Of a DNA stretch of 64,000 bases, positions 37,956-50,900 are shown one piece after another (position 1 is the stretch's first letter; each line of letters starts with the position of its first letter). The notes below the pieces were generated by a model, which ran no database searches, was not told where the DNA came from, and saw only the letters and a program-made list of their open reading frames with translations. A program made the position numbers and the translations under genes. This stretch comes from Ostrinia nubilalis. Lineage: Eukaryota > Arthropoda > Insecta > Lepidoptera > Crambidae. The stretch is taken from positions 9,787,001-9,851,000 of the forward strand of contig NC_087110.1 in assembly GCF_963855985.1 (NCBI RefSeq), written 5' to 3'.

Positions 37956-39060
37956 AAAAATTCGAATACTAAACGAATGAGTTTACTTGAACCAAACTCA
38001 GTTTGTATTTATTATCTTTAAAAAAATATTTCCATTTGATTATAGGTTTTACTGTAAGGGTTTAGTTTAACTTTTTGTTTTAACTTAATATTATTTCCAT
38101 TACTTCCAGTTCAAATAAAGTATTTTCACAATTTTGTGAATTAATTAAAATTAGCAATCGATTCGAATTATTATTCAATTAATGATCATTCATTTGTTTG
38201 AATCATGTTTGACATAGTTGATACTTTGACAGTGTTCTGTGGTCTAAGTGGTCTTGTCTGTCCACAGATATGGATTAGAGTAGATACAGCAAGTTGATCG
38301 TCAAAGCGTGCCATTCCGATATGTCCAAATGGACATACATGGTCGAGTGATGTTCATGTAATCCGATTACAACAATCGGTTACGATGATTTTACGAGGAC
38401 AGAACACGGTAGAAAGAAGAAATTATTTACGGATTGAGAATAATAATTGTAATTAACAGCACAAGTAACAAATAATTAATTAGAATAAAGTAGCAGTAGA
38501 AGAAGTATAAAGTAGCATTGTTTTTAATACATATCCTGTGATGTACTCTTAAGAGTTAAAACCATGGTCCGTGTATGTGGTGCACTCATACCGATCACAA
38601 GGAACCGTACTTACTTTTATAACAATAAAACACACACTGATCCATGTATTCATGCACTTGACCAATTTTTGTCTTGAAACGCTGGTAGGGTAAAAAAAAT
38701 AGCGACGTTTTACCTGAAAATAAAACGTTTATTAAACATACTTACCTTATTCGAAGCCTTTATAATGAGAGTAGTGTCTGTCTTTTCCTGTTTGAGTACT
38801 AGTTTTGACGTATAATCTGCCCACGTGACTTCCGCTCCGGTCCCCCACCGCCTAAGCACGCCTCAATTAACGACACTAGCGCCACCAACGGTAGCTCGAA
38901 ACTAGGTTTCGATATTCTCGCCATTGTGTTTTATGACACCAGGTAGATTTAAAAAGTAGGCTTCGAATAAGGTAAGTATGTTTAATAAACGTTTTATTTT
39001 CAGGTAAAACGTCGCTATTAAACAGTACTGTACCGTTATTCGAAGCCTTTATAATGAGAG

Positions 39061-41700
39061 ACGTGTCTATTATCTCCTGGTGGCGCTGTGTAATCGCCAA
39101 TGTGATCAATTGAAGAATAAGACATTGATCAGTGAGAAATGTTATGAATTAGAACCTAAATGATTGTTGAATATTTAGGTGGACACGCTTATCTGTCTAC
39201 TGAGTGGTAATGTACTGTGTGTAGGTACATTATAATATTTTACAGAACGCAACCTGCATCTGCATCTCCGTAAATTCACATTTAATGCATCGTTTATTAA
39301 CTACTATGTAATAATGAACTATCGGTTACTTTACGTCATGTAAAAGGCGCAAAAGCTACGTCCACCTTCACTCACAGTATCAGACCGTTGGATGAATTTA
39401 ATAAGCTTCGGTAGGAGTGAATAATTATTAGGTATGGATAAGAATATTCACTGGTACAGTTAAGGTCGCTTGCCGATAGCGGGCGTTTGATGATCTCCAA
39501 CATTTCCCACATTTAGGTATCAGCTCAGATTTTAATATTTATAAACCTTTACAGGACCGTAGCCTAGGTGGACGGTGTAATGAATATGTGACAATAGCTA
39601 GCCGGCTATGTATAGGTACGATACTTTTGTATTGCCTGAGTATTCCGCGTTATCGCTGTTCGCTAGGGATAGCGAAGTTTGAGTCGGAATTGATAAAATT
39701 TATAATAATACAGACTTTCCTAGTACAAACTTAGTAATCTTTGCGGTTTACCAACGTCGGTGCTGTGGTAAGACTGTGCGACCATTATCTTTAGGGCTAA
39801 CAGTGATAACTTGTCAGCTAGATCAGCTTATTGACGGTTAGTCAACCAGCTTAATTCAGAGCAATCTTAATATGTAATTATGTATTATTGTAATTAGAAT
39901 TATGATAATAATGTTATAGGGCTGAACAAGAGTTTGTTTGCATCAACACAAAAATTATCTTTGTGTTGGAGTCCTTTAACCACGAATTCTATAAAATCAT
40001 AATAACATCATTCTACCACCAATAGTAGTGGAGCATCAATAAGAATGTTGCGAAAGCGGGAAAAGTTATGCAGACGAAGTCGCAAGCACAGCTAGAATTA
40101 AATGATAGTTTCGTAGCCGATCTAAACCTTATCAGGTTTCATCAAGGCCCTTAGGGTGGGCATCGGATTTAATTTCGAATGATTTATTTTCATCACCCTG
40201 AATGCCGTTGGACGATCGCTCATTTGCACGATGTAATAATATTTATGTAAAAATATTAATATGTAATGATGTTTGTGTAACACTAAGTTTTATATCATCG
40301 CCAATGTCACTCATGATTCATTGAAGTGTACATACCTAAGTTGCCAGTAGGTAGGTAGGTAAGTACTAATTTTTGTGACAATAGTCAGCAGAGACAAATT
40401 ACTTTATTGACTTAGCGAGTCGGGTAGGTATTAGAATATTTCACGAGGCTGTTGTACTTAAAACAAGTTAACTCGTAAACAGTTGTGTGTGCCACAACAT
40501 TTTGCTTGTGACTACCTTCGTTACAGTATAATAATTGATGGATTTAAATCACATCAAATACGAATTTTGTAAATTGTACTATGTAGGTAGGCGAAGGACT
40601 TTCGGCCCCAAGCAAAGAGCTTAAGAGTGCGGCACAATTATCCAAAATTAATTCCAACCATGTTTATGTACTTCTGTGTGACCCTAAGGTCACAGTGATA
40701 ATTGGAAAAATCAGAGTTAAATTACTTTCTTGGACTGAAGGTTTTGATTTATTCCCTTTAACTCCTCGTAAAAGTCGTTCATATTCATACGACAATTTTT
40801 ATTGAACCACAGAGGTGCACAAAAGGTCGAATTAACAATATGACATGGTGTCATATGACATTAATAATAAATTATATTTATTTACTTAAAATAAAGTAGA
40901 CAAGACGTTCAGTTAAGAGACTGAAGACTTGTGTGACTTTTGGTATGCAATCTTTTCTCCAACGAATGTAATGGCTCGTATCAATGAGAAAATAACAAAT
41001 TGTAGTATGTAAACCTACGCGGTTTAATACAGTGTGAATCATAAGTATTTGGTATTGGGTGCCATGAGCGCCTCAAGTTGGCGGTTAAAATGCTCTTTGC
41101 CTCACGCAAATCATGAATTGTAGTGTTATAACATGAGAAGAGCCAATGCTTTAGGATTTGTAACGTTACGTGACTTGATCTGCATGTTTTTGGTAACCGA
41201 GACTCGGTTAGGCCATTTTGTATTTATGGAGTTCACCTTTTACTGTTACTAGTTTGTAAGACTGTTTTATTTTGTTTATTTATTTTATATGTATAGGTAA
41301 GGACCGACTTCATTGTGTTTATTATCCAGACTTGTATGCTTTTATTACAATAGGGGCATGGGTTATATCTGACCCCGAAGCAAGGATGGGTCCTGAGTTA
41401 CCCCAGAATGAAGTCGTCCAATAGGTAAGGGCGCGAATGTCGCGACTCTTTCTGTGCGAATCAATTGCCGTCAGAACATTTGCATGAGTCTGTCGGTGTA
41501 CTATAGGTATGTATAGCAGAAAAATACTTATTTTAGTATTCAGTACTTTGTGGTACCCGCCAAGCGTCTATGAATGTATACCTTATTTAAAAGACTATCA
41601 AGTCAATAGTTGTAACTTTACTATGCAGAGGCTGCACAAAGGCTTAAGTATATTTAATTTCTCCAGGCGTTAACTGTTCGGTACCAAAAATTCAGGGCGC
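39061..41700. other. Non-coding interior of the inverted-repeat region
   Basis: No open frame above about 60 codons that looks like protein, and no repeat family recognised. AT-rich with scattered TAGGTA runs. Confidence 0.5.
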
Positions 41701-41714
41701 ATAGCTGCGGCCCC

Positions 41715-42130
41715 GATTAATTAACATCCTTCAAGATTCTGAAGGTTTAGGGCAATGCCCTTATATCATCTCGGCAGTAATGAAATAAGCCAAACTGACA
41801 CGAATCGAGTAATTTTTGCGTAATCTCATGATCTCTGTCTCCACCTTTTACCCATGGCAGGTCTTAAAAAGCTTACTTTTGTCATGAAATAAAGCATTTT
41901 AATTAGGGTTCCATAACCCTTGAAAATTATGAGGATTTGGGGCGATGCCCTTATGTCCTCCCGGCAACATCACTTTAATTTTGCCGTGCAAAATAGAATT
42001 TCAGAACCTTTTATAGTTATGCGGATTTAGGGCGAAGCCATGCATGTCTACTCGGTAACTTTACTTATTTTCGTTTGCCGTGGAATAAGGCGTTTGGGTT
42101 CTATAACTCTTCAAAATTATGAGGATTTAG
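41715..42130 (+). repeat. Degenerate array of GATTTAGGGCGATGCCC units
   Basis: About four diverged units (near 41742, 41934, 42027, 42120) share AAAATTATGAGGATTTAGG, then GCGATGCCCTTATGTC, at roughly 90-190 bp spacing. The motif recurs inside the 133-bp array that follows, so this is the decayed edge of the same satellite. Confidence 0.75.
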
Positions 42131-42167
42131 GACGATGCCCTCATGTCTTTGAACCGCAAATACAAAC

Positions 42168-42900
42168 GAGCGAGGTTGCTTGGCTCGAAATGTAATGATT
42201 TGAGTCCGATTCTCCTTGGGTAATCTCCTATCCCAGAGGGATGAGGGACAACATGAGAGTTTAGAGCGATGCCGTAAGATCTCTCGACGTAAATAAAAAT
42301 GAGCGAGGTTGCTCGGCTCGAAATGTAGTGATTTGAGTCCGGTTCTCTTTGGGTAATCTCCTATCCCAGTGGGATGAGGGATAACATGAGGGTTTAGAGC
42401 GATGCCCTAAGACCTCTCGATGTAAATAAAAATGAGCGAGGTTGCTCGGCTCGAAATGTAATGATTTGAGTCCGATTCTTTTTGGGTAATCTCCTTACCC
42501 AGAGGGATGAGGGATGACATGAGAGTTTAGAGCGATGCCGTAAGATCTCTCGACGTAAATAAAAATGAGCGAGGTTGCTCGGCTCGAAATGTAGTGATTT
42601 GAGTCCGGTTCTCTTTGGGTAATCTCCTATCCCAGTGGGATGAGGGATAACATGAGGGTTTAGAGCGATGCCCTAAGACCTCTCGACGTAAATAAAAATG
42701 AGCGAGGTTGCTCGGCTCGAAATGTAATGATTTGAGTCCGATTCTCTTTGGGTAATCTCCTATCCCAGTGGGATGAGGGATAACAAGAGGGTTTGGACCA
42801 ATGCCCTACTAAGACCTCTCGACGTAAATAAAAATGAGCGGCGTTGCCTGGCTCAATATGAGACTCCTTGAGTGTTTGAGTTTTCTCCTATCCCGGTGGG
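42168..42900 (+). repeat. 133-bp satellite array, about 5.5 copies
   Basis: Unit starts with GAGCGAGGTTGCTCGGCTCG at 42168, 42301, 42434, 42567, 42700 and 42836, a strict 133-bp period until the last (136). Alternate units are more alike (AACATGAGAGTTTAGAGC versus AACATGAGGGTTTAGAGC), which suggests a dimeric higher-order repeat. Confidence 0.92.
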
Positions 42901-43654
42901 ATGAGGGAGAAAAGGTTCTAGCTCCTGGTTTTTCCCTATTTGCTCCAAGAGAACTTACCCTCGCTACAGGATTATGCTGCTGCGTTTTGGTTACACTGCC
43001 ATCTAGCTTGCCGAGTAGCCAGTTTGAGTTTTCCACTGTAGGTATTTAGCATAAGGCGAAATCTCAGATCGATCTGCGGAGCAGAGTTGCGATCGTATTG
43101 CTGCCGAAAAATTTTCCAGACGCCGCTAGCATCAAATAAACTGCGTATCAGGCTGAATAGACGATGTTCATCCTTCACCGTTTATTACACAGACTCACTG
43201 TTTATCTACACAGTAACAGCATAGCGTTTTCCTGAAATCATAGTTTAAGAAAACCACAAAGGTATTATTATACATACGTACCGTATCCTAATAGGACAAA
43301 CTGCACACTTCACTCTTGGGTTATAAGCCGTGCGTTAGACTTCCATAATGGCGGTAGAATAGGTACGTCGGTACGCTACCCTACCTAGTGGAAGTTTTCA
43401 TACTTTCCCCGGATGCATATTGATAAAGGTAGTTTACCGTTTATTTATTTTGTTGATTTATAAATCAACACAATCCGTCCGATGGAATTCGTATGTCTGA
43501 AATGGTATTGGTAAGTTGGTACTTACAGCTTATCAATCACATCACATCTTGCGACTATCCCATTACACCACACCATCCTTTGATTTGACCTCTACGCCAA
43601 CTCTTGCTCCTCTTCTGCACGTGGACATAATATTTCCTCTTTCCTTTTGAAAAT

Positions 43655-43985
43655 AAAGACATCTAACGGAAAAACCTTTAGGAACAAACACAGCTAAAAA
43701 GGAGTGTTATACCGTTAGGAATGAACATTGCTAAAAAGGAATATTAGTTTTAAAACACATCTAACGAAAACCGTTAGGCACAAACATTGCTAAAAAGGAA
43801 TGTTAGTTTTAAAACACATCTAACGGAACACGCCGTCAGGTACGAACATTGCTAAGAAGAAAAGTTAGCTTAAAAACATATCTAACGAAAAACCGTTAGA
43901 AACAAACATTGCTAAAAAGTAATGTTACTTTTAAAACACGTCTAACAGACTACCGTTAGGTACAAGTATTACTAGAGAAGAAAGA
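43655..43985 (+). repeat. Minisatellite of about 70-bp units
   Basis: About five units share ACATCTAACGGAAAAACC, GTTAGG.ACAAACATTGCTA and AAAAAGGAATGTTAGTTTTA. Individual units differ by 10-20 percent. It lies near the right edge of the inverted-repeat region. Confidence 0.85.
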
Positions 43986-44903
43986 TAATTATTTAAAATT
44001 ACACTGAGTTAGATTGAATGCAATCTACCCCCGAACGGTAACACCGTTGTAAAAATAAATTACACTGCGAAATAAGTAATCACAGTAATTTTTATAAGTT
44101 TTCAGCCAGTACATAATAATTTAGAAGTACTTACATTATGATGGTAATATTTTACCTGAATCACGTCACGACTAGTACCTGTGAGATGGGTCGCGAACTA
44201 GCGGAGCTAATTCTACGACCGTCTCGAACGGGAACTAAAACACCAATGGCGAGAATATCGAAACCTAGTTTCGAGCTACCGTTGGTGGCGCTAGTGTCGT
44301 TAATTGAGGCGTGCTTAGGCGGTGGGGGACCGGAGCGGAAGTCACGTGGGCAGATTATACGTCAAAACTAGTACTCAAACAGGAAAAGACAGACACTACT
44401 CTCATTATAAAGGCTTCGAATAACGGTACAGTACTGTTTAATAACGAGTTTTTACGATTTGTAAGAATTAATTTATTTAAAAAGGTAAATAAAGATGTTT
44501 TTGGTTTTGTATTTAACAAATTATCAGTTTTATCGGAATTAATTAATTGTCGAATCGAGTCACACGATATCTTTCGATGACTTTGCGAATGCAGTACGAT
44601 GATACGATTATTTTTACGTTGCGGCAATCACTAAAATTCGCTAAAATGACACTAATGACGTTTAAAAAGTGGCACGCTCGGCTTCATACAAATTTTTTCA
44701 CATGCTGCATCTATCTATATCTGTGACTGTGTGTCTGTCACTCAGTCAATCAATTGTCAAAAGCCAAGCAAGCAATTTTCTGCGTGCGATCACCGATGGT
44801 TTGGGTTCGTTTGTAAATGGATAGTGATTCGTTATTTCGTTCGCAATTATTAACCGCAAGCAAATGACCAGTTGCTAATTGTTTTCGCAAAAACATCTGT
44901 TTT

Positions 44904-47900
44904 ATGATTTTGTTGAAGTTTCTGCCTGTGGCGTTGTTACTGCACAGGCAAGTTTTGGTAAGTACATTTAAATCTCGCCACCTACGTATTTACATAAATC
45001 ATTAGCAATTAATCGAAAAACAAAATAACATACGATTAGTCATGAATTGAGTCAGTGTTTTGTGATATTACGGGTAATTTTGTACCAGTATAAGTCTTGA
45101 GAGAATGTAGGGCATTTGATGTATTAATACATACGCAATACGGCATCTTACACAAGTGGGAGATTTTTCGTAAAGAAATACAGTTATGTAGGTACTTACT
45201 TTTGTAAAAATGCAGCTTGAAGTAGCATTAGGTAGGTACTCCATAGTTCTACAGACAAACACTTACAAATTTTATTTTAAAATGGAATCAATTTGAAACT
45301 TATTAGTTTTTTAATTTTATTTTATTTCAAAATAAATAATTTGTGAGCTTCTGTATCCTTATTTGTGTTTCGTTTACTTGTTCCCAATGTGTCACACCCA
45401 AACAAATAACACTGTTTACTTGAATTCCCATCCTGTAACACTGGTATTGATTGACACACACTTGCTGACAATCAAAAGTGATAAAATCATTTTATTAGAT
45501 TGTGTGTGGCAAGTGTATACAGATGTGTGCCAAGAAGCTTGGGTGTAGACATTAAAATTAAACTTTATGATTTATTGTTTTCAGGCAAAAGTTCCCATAA
45601 TGGATGTAATCAGGCAATGGCAGAGTATAGCTTGGTAAGTGCTTTGAGAAACCTAGTTATTTGCTTATGTTCGAACATGTTATTTACTGTGTAAATGTAA
45701 AGAGAGCTGCGCCGTATAAATTTATTTTGATTAATGTAAATCTTACAGCTACTACTGATATTCAAGTATGTATGAACAAACTTGACACATGACTACTGCC
45801 CCCCTAGACAAAACGCACTTTTTGATCGAATCGAAAATCGAATCCGTCAAAACTCCATACTTAAAAGGGGCTTTTCGACGACTGGTTTGCGATTATAATT
45901 TGCACTTTGTCTAGACCCACTGTAAGGCTTATTTCTTCACAGCAACTAGACCTAACCTTTGTTGTGTGTTATTTACTTGTTTTTAAATAATAGACAACAC
46001 TAGAAAAAGGTCAAGGACTGAGTATGGTCATTTCGTCCAAACAAATAATTTTTAAAGTGATTGTGTGTCATCTTTATTGATGGTACTTCAACCCATTGAG
46101 TCTTAGATCGGTTGTCTAAGGCCCTGTTTACACCTGTATCTCACCTTAAGAGCAAAATATGTGACGATTTGTAAGGGTTACAAAATATGGAAAAGGACTG
46201 ATTTTTTTAGACTTTTTATGTAATGCTATAACAATATGAGCTAAGCATGTTGCTATTCCTAATTTATTTGATTTTTTGTGACAATATTCTTCTTTTAGCC
46301 TATCTATATCTTTCATTAACAATTTAGATCCTATTCTATTCTAGCAATATTATTATTCTGCAGGTGCAAACCAGACTGGTGTTTCCCCAGCATGAGTAAG
46401 GAGACGAATGAGCTGTTACGTCAGTGCGCTAACCTGCCCAAATTGGAGTTGTCCGATGACGTCGAAGAGATTATCAAGAAGAGCAAGGCTTTTCCCATAC
46501 CGTTTCCTATTGAGACTATAAGGTATGTACGTTTATAAATCCTATACAGTGTGAGTCACGTTAAAGTGTACATATGAAAATAGATGAAACTAGACCTATT
46601 TTTATCGACAAAAAAGAGGTCAAAAAATTTTTGAGATTTTTTTTTTAATTTTTATAGAATTTTTTTTCTTCCCATTACTTATTGTAAAGAAAACGTAATA
46701 ACTTTTGAACTAAGCGGTATATCCTGATAAAATAAAAACAGTAATAATGCTAAATAACAGGCGATACTAAAAAAATACATAAAATACACTAAAAAGTCCA
46801 AAAAATAATAAAAAATGATACTTTTTGAAAAAAATCTGCTTTTAAATTCGTGTTTTTTTGGTTGTTTGATAAATTTCTCCAAAAAATGCCCCTATAACCG
46901 GTGGTTTTTATTACTTTGTATTATTCTCTATCATATTATCTTTGTAAAACCAAAAATCGCATGTCTCTATCCCTATCACAACGTTTGCAATGATCGTTTG
47001 AACAAAGGCCTGCCAGATCGATTTTTATTCAATGTAAAGTGTGCGGCCATTAATGAACCGTGTTGGACAACTATTTCAAATTGCATTCTAAAGCACAGAT
47101 ATCCGTAACCGTAACCGAAACTTTCGGATATCCGAAATAAAAAAATACCCGTAACCGAAGCCGGTATAATATTATTATTCCTATATCCGTAACCGTATCC
47201 ATAACTGAAACTACATATCCATAGTTTTTATCTAGTCCTTGTCAACACACACTTGTCGGTAAAGTAGGCAGCATGAGCTTGCATGTGTGCTGTTGATAAT
47301 GTTCTGTGCTTACCACCATTTTTGCCATAATCGGATGTCGAAAGTAAATTTTCACATCTACCAACTGTACCAACTACCACCAACCACTCAACCGGTTTCC
47401 ATATAATTTATTCAGCCTGTTTCTATTAAATCGGATCCAACTACAGAGCATGGAATCGCCGCGCCGAGCATTATACCTCCGAAATCGAGTAAAAGTATCT
47501 CTAAACAGTACAAAACTCGGAATTTAATTTATTTAAACATCAAAATGATTTGGAGCGTGAACTTCCCAGGCTCAATTATGTGAATGGCCGTTTAAATTAT
47601 GAGCGTAACTGTGAATTTGCTTTATGGTTCTTTTGTGTTCTATACGGAACTATTTTTAGGTAGATGATGATACGTATAATGTCGCTATAGCGTTCTTTTG
47701 TATATGAATAAAGGTATAGTTAGTTTCATCCACGAAGACGCGCCCCACCAATTTTTGGTTGAGGAAAACGCAGGTGCGGGGAGTTTGATCCGAGCAATCC
47801 GAGCGTCATTATTGTAGTGTGCGTCTGCACTCATGGATGATTTAGCGTGTAGCGATAACACTCACAGCACAGCGTGCTATGGAAAGGGCTATGCTTGGTG

Positions 47901-50900
47901 TTTTGCGAGATCGAATCAGAAATGAGGAGATCCGTAAACGAACTAAAGTCGCTGACATAGCCCGACGGCTGAAGTAGCAATGGGCAGGGCACATAGTACG
48001 CAGATGGCCGATGGGGCAGCAAGGTTCTGGAATGGAGGCCGCGTACCGGAAAACGCAGCGTGGAACGTCCACTTACAAGGTGGACCGACGACATCGTAAA
48101 GGTAGCAGCGAAGCGCTGAACGCAGGCCGCTACCAATCGATCAACGTGGAAAGCATTGGGGGAGGCCTATGTTCAGCAGTGGACGTCCTATGGCTGAGAC
48201 GATGATGATAATAACATTCAAATATCAGCAGAAGAATAATGGAGCGCGTTTTCGTGGATAAAACGATCTATAATAGATACAAAAAGATCCCAGAAAGAAT
48301 TAAACAATTACTAAGTATCTTTTTCCTCTAACTCAATATCACAGAAAAAAGGCGTAAGCTCTCAGTATGGGAAATACGTCAAAATTACAAGTTTATTCTT
48401 CAGATATCTGACGATTAAAAATCAGCACTTAGCATACTTTTCAAGCTGCTGTATTTTTTTTCAGACTAGAGAGACTCAAAATGCGCAGACCGATCGAAAG
48501 ACTGAAGAAAAACATAGCGTCAACCTATCCTGTCATACATGAGAGGGTACTGCTGTTGATGACACATTTTCTCATTTACAAAAGGTAAGATAACTACTTG
48601 ATAAGATTGGGGGAGGCTTACGTTCAGCAGTGGACGTCCTATGGCCGAGATGATGATGATGATGATGATGATAAAGATAACTAACAATGTATACTTTACT
48701 AGGTTTTTTTGCCCACGTGAATTTCGGTTTGCCAGAAAGACTAAAGGACATCTATGCAATCATCAAGCCTCTCTATTTTTCTATATGTGCAGCGTGGGGA
48801 GTGTAGGCCAAATTTTCCATTTCGTTTGTTTCAACCAAATGAGGTCCACTGCTGGACAAAGGCCTCCCCCAAAGATTTTTACAACGACTGGTCCTGCGCT
48901 GCCCGCATCCAGGTACTTCCCGCGACCTTCACTAGATCGTCGGTCCACCTAGTGAGAGGCCTGCACACTGCGTCTTGTGGTAGCCACTCGAAAACTTTCC
49001 TGCGTTTGTCTCTAGTCAATCAAAGATGGTTATACTCCTGCTCTTCTTCTTAGTCGGGCACTCTTGTCAGAGTGGTCGTGGTTGCGCTGACGAGGTACCA
49101 TCCGCAACAGTGCTAACTATCCATTGCCTGTCATGTCGTCTCGTTCTATCGCAAGGAATCAACATTTGATGAGAGCTAGACCAAAAACGGAATGAGGGCT
49201 ATCGTTTTTATACTTAACAGTTGGCACCCCTGGCGATTGACAGGACCTTACTCTACAGTGGCGCCATCTTGATGAGTGTAAATGCGATAGTCCTCCTGCC
49301 ACTAGCGCTCACCAGTTGGTGCCACTGTCTTCGCTACTAGCAAGTGACAGGACCTTACTCTACAGTGGCGCTAACTGGTGAGCGCTAAAACGATAGCCCT
49401 CATTGGATAGTTAATAGTGTGGCCGTGTGTACACGGTGGGGTGATGTCATCTCCGAGGGTAGCTCTCCTGGCGATGTGCTTCCATTTCTGACGCTAGAGG
49501 CTTCGCGAACTCGCGAGTACACTGGACTATGGTAGACTCAGTGGCCTTTGTGATGGCATCTATCCAGCGGGTTGGCGATCGACCGTGTGCTTTCTTGCCT
49601 TCAACCTGGCCTTGAACTACCAGTGCTACTATACTCCTGCAGTGGAGACTAAATACCCTTATGTTCCGGCAGTTTATTTATTTATTTATCAACTAGCGGC
49701 CGCCCGCGACTTCGTACGCGTGGACCTCGTTTTACTCCATTAGGGGTGGAGTTTCGTAAAATCCGCTCTTAGCATCTATAGCGCATACATTTTAAATTTC
49801 AACTCTCTTACTTTAAACACATAGGACTTTCATAATATAAACTTCCAACCCTCCTTTTATCTCCTTAGCCCCCGTGCGTGGTTGATTTCTAATGATACAT
49901 TTTCAGTATATGTACCACCACCACCACCACTATTTCAGCCATAGGACGTCCACTGCTGAACATAGGCCTCCCCCAATGCTTCCCGTGTTGATCGATTGGA
50001 AGCGGTCTGCGTTCAGCGCTTCCCTGCTACCTTTACGATGTCGTCGGTCCGCCTTGTAGGTGGAAGTCTCACGCTACGTTTTCCGGTACGCGGCCTCCGT
50101 TCCAGAACCATTCTGTCCCATCGGCCATCAGTTCTGCGTACTATGTGCCCTGCCCATTGCCACTTCAGCTTGCTAATCCGTTGGGCTATGTCAGCGACTT
50201 TGGTTCGTTTACGGATCTCCTCCTTTCTGATTCGATCTCGCAAAGAAACACCAAGTATAGCCCTCTCCATAGCACGCTGTGCAACTGAGCTTCTGTATAC
50301 GGCCTATAGTGAGAGGCCACGTTTCCGAGCCATAAGTTATCACTGGTAACACACATTGGTTATACACTCTAGTCTTCAGGCATTGAGGTATTTTGGACGA
50401 AAAGATGTTGCGTAGTTTCCCGAACGCTGCCCAGCCGAGTTGGATTCGACGATTGACCTCCTTCTCGAAATTGGACCTACATAGCTGGATCGTTTGTCCG
50501 AGGTAGACATACCTACTTGTCGACAATCTCGAGAATTGAGCTCCCAACTGAAACTGGGTAGGGCGCAACATGGACATTCGACATAAGCTTCGTTTTGTCC
50601 ATGTTCGCCCTCAGGCCTACCTGTTGGGAAAATCGATTAAGGTCTTCGAGCATTGTTCCAAGATCTTCCAACGATTCTGCCATGACCACAATATCGTCAG
50701 CAAACCGATGTGTACACAGTACCACAGTGTACCGAACAGTACCTATATTATGTACACCTCCACAATATCTAGAGATCATAGTGAGCGTACATTTTAACTT
50801 TCAAGTCTCTTACTGGACTGCAATACAGACTTCCAACCCCCTTTTTAACTCCCATAAAGGTTGAATTTTGCAAAATTTCGTCTTAGTGACTACCTACGTT

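Larger units (their letters stand above)
38697..44446. mobile_element. Candidate 5.7-kb element bounded by near-identical inverted repeats
   Basis: The segment 38752-38931 is inverted at 44242-44421 with almost no differences by eye (shared TTCGAAGCCTTTATAATGAG, GACTTCCGCTCCGGTC, AGCTCGAAACTAGG). Next to the left copy, 38697-38763 is also inverted at 38962-39018, and 39013-39060 matches the outer end at 44399-44446. The interior has no transposase and holds two satellite arrays. Target duplications were not found, so this could be a transposon or a local inverted duplication. Confidence 0.55.

Noticed and set aside
42168..42900. CRISPR-like regular spacing
   Set aside because: The 133-bp period is a satellite in which the whole unit is repeated, with no unique spacers, and the genome is eukaryotic.
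46815..47108. 97-codon plus-strand frame in intron 3 of the third gene
   Set aside because: Low complexity, no homology recognised, and exon 3 to exon 4 splice in frame without it.
47831..48136. 101-codon minus-strand frame, and similar plus-strand frames at 26217-26564 and 49996-50349
   Set aside because: They are antisense shadows of the RTE ORF C-terminus; the true RTE frame lies on the other strand.
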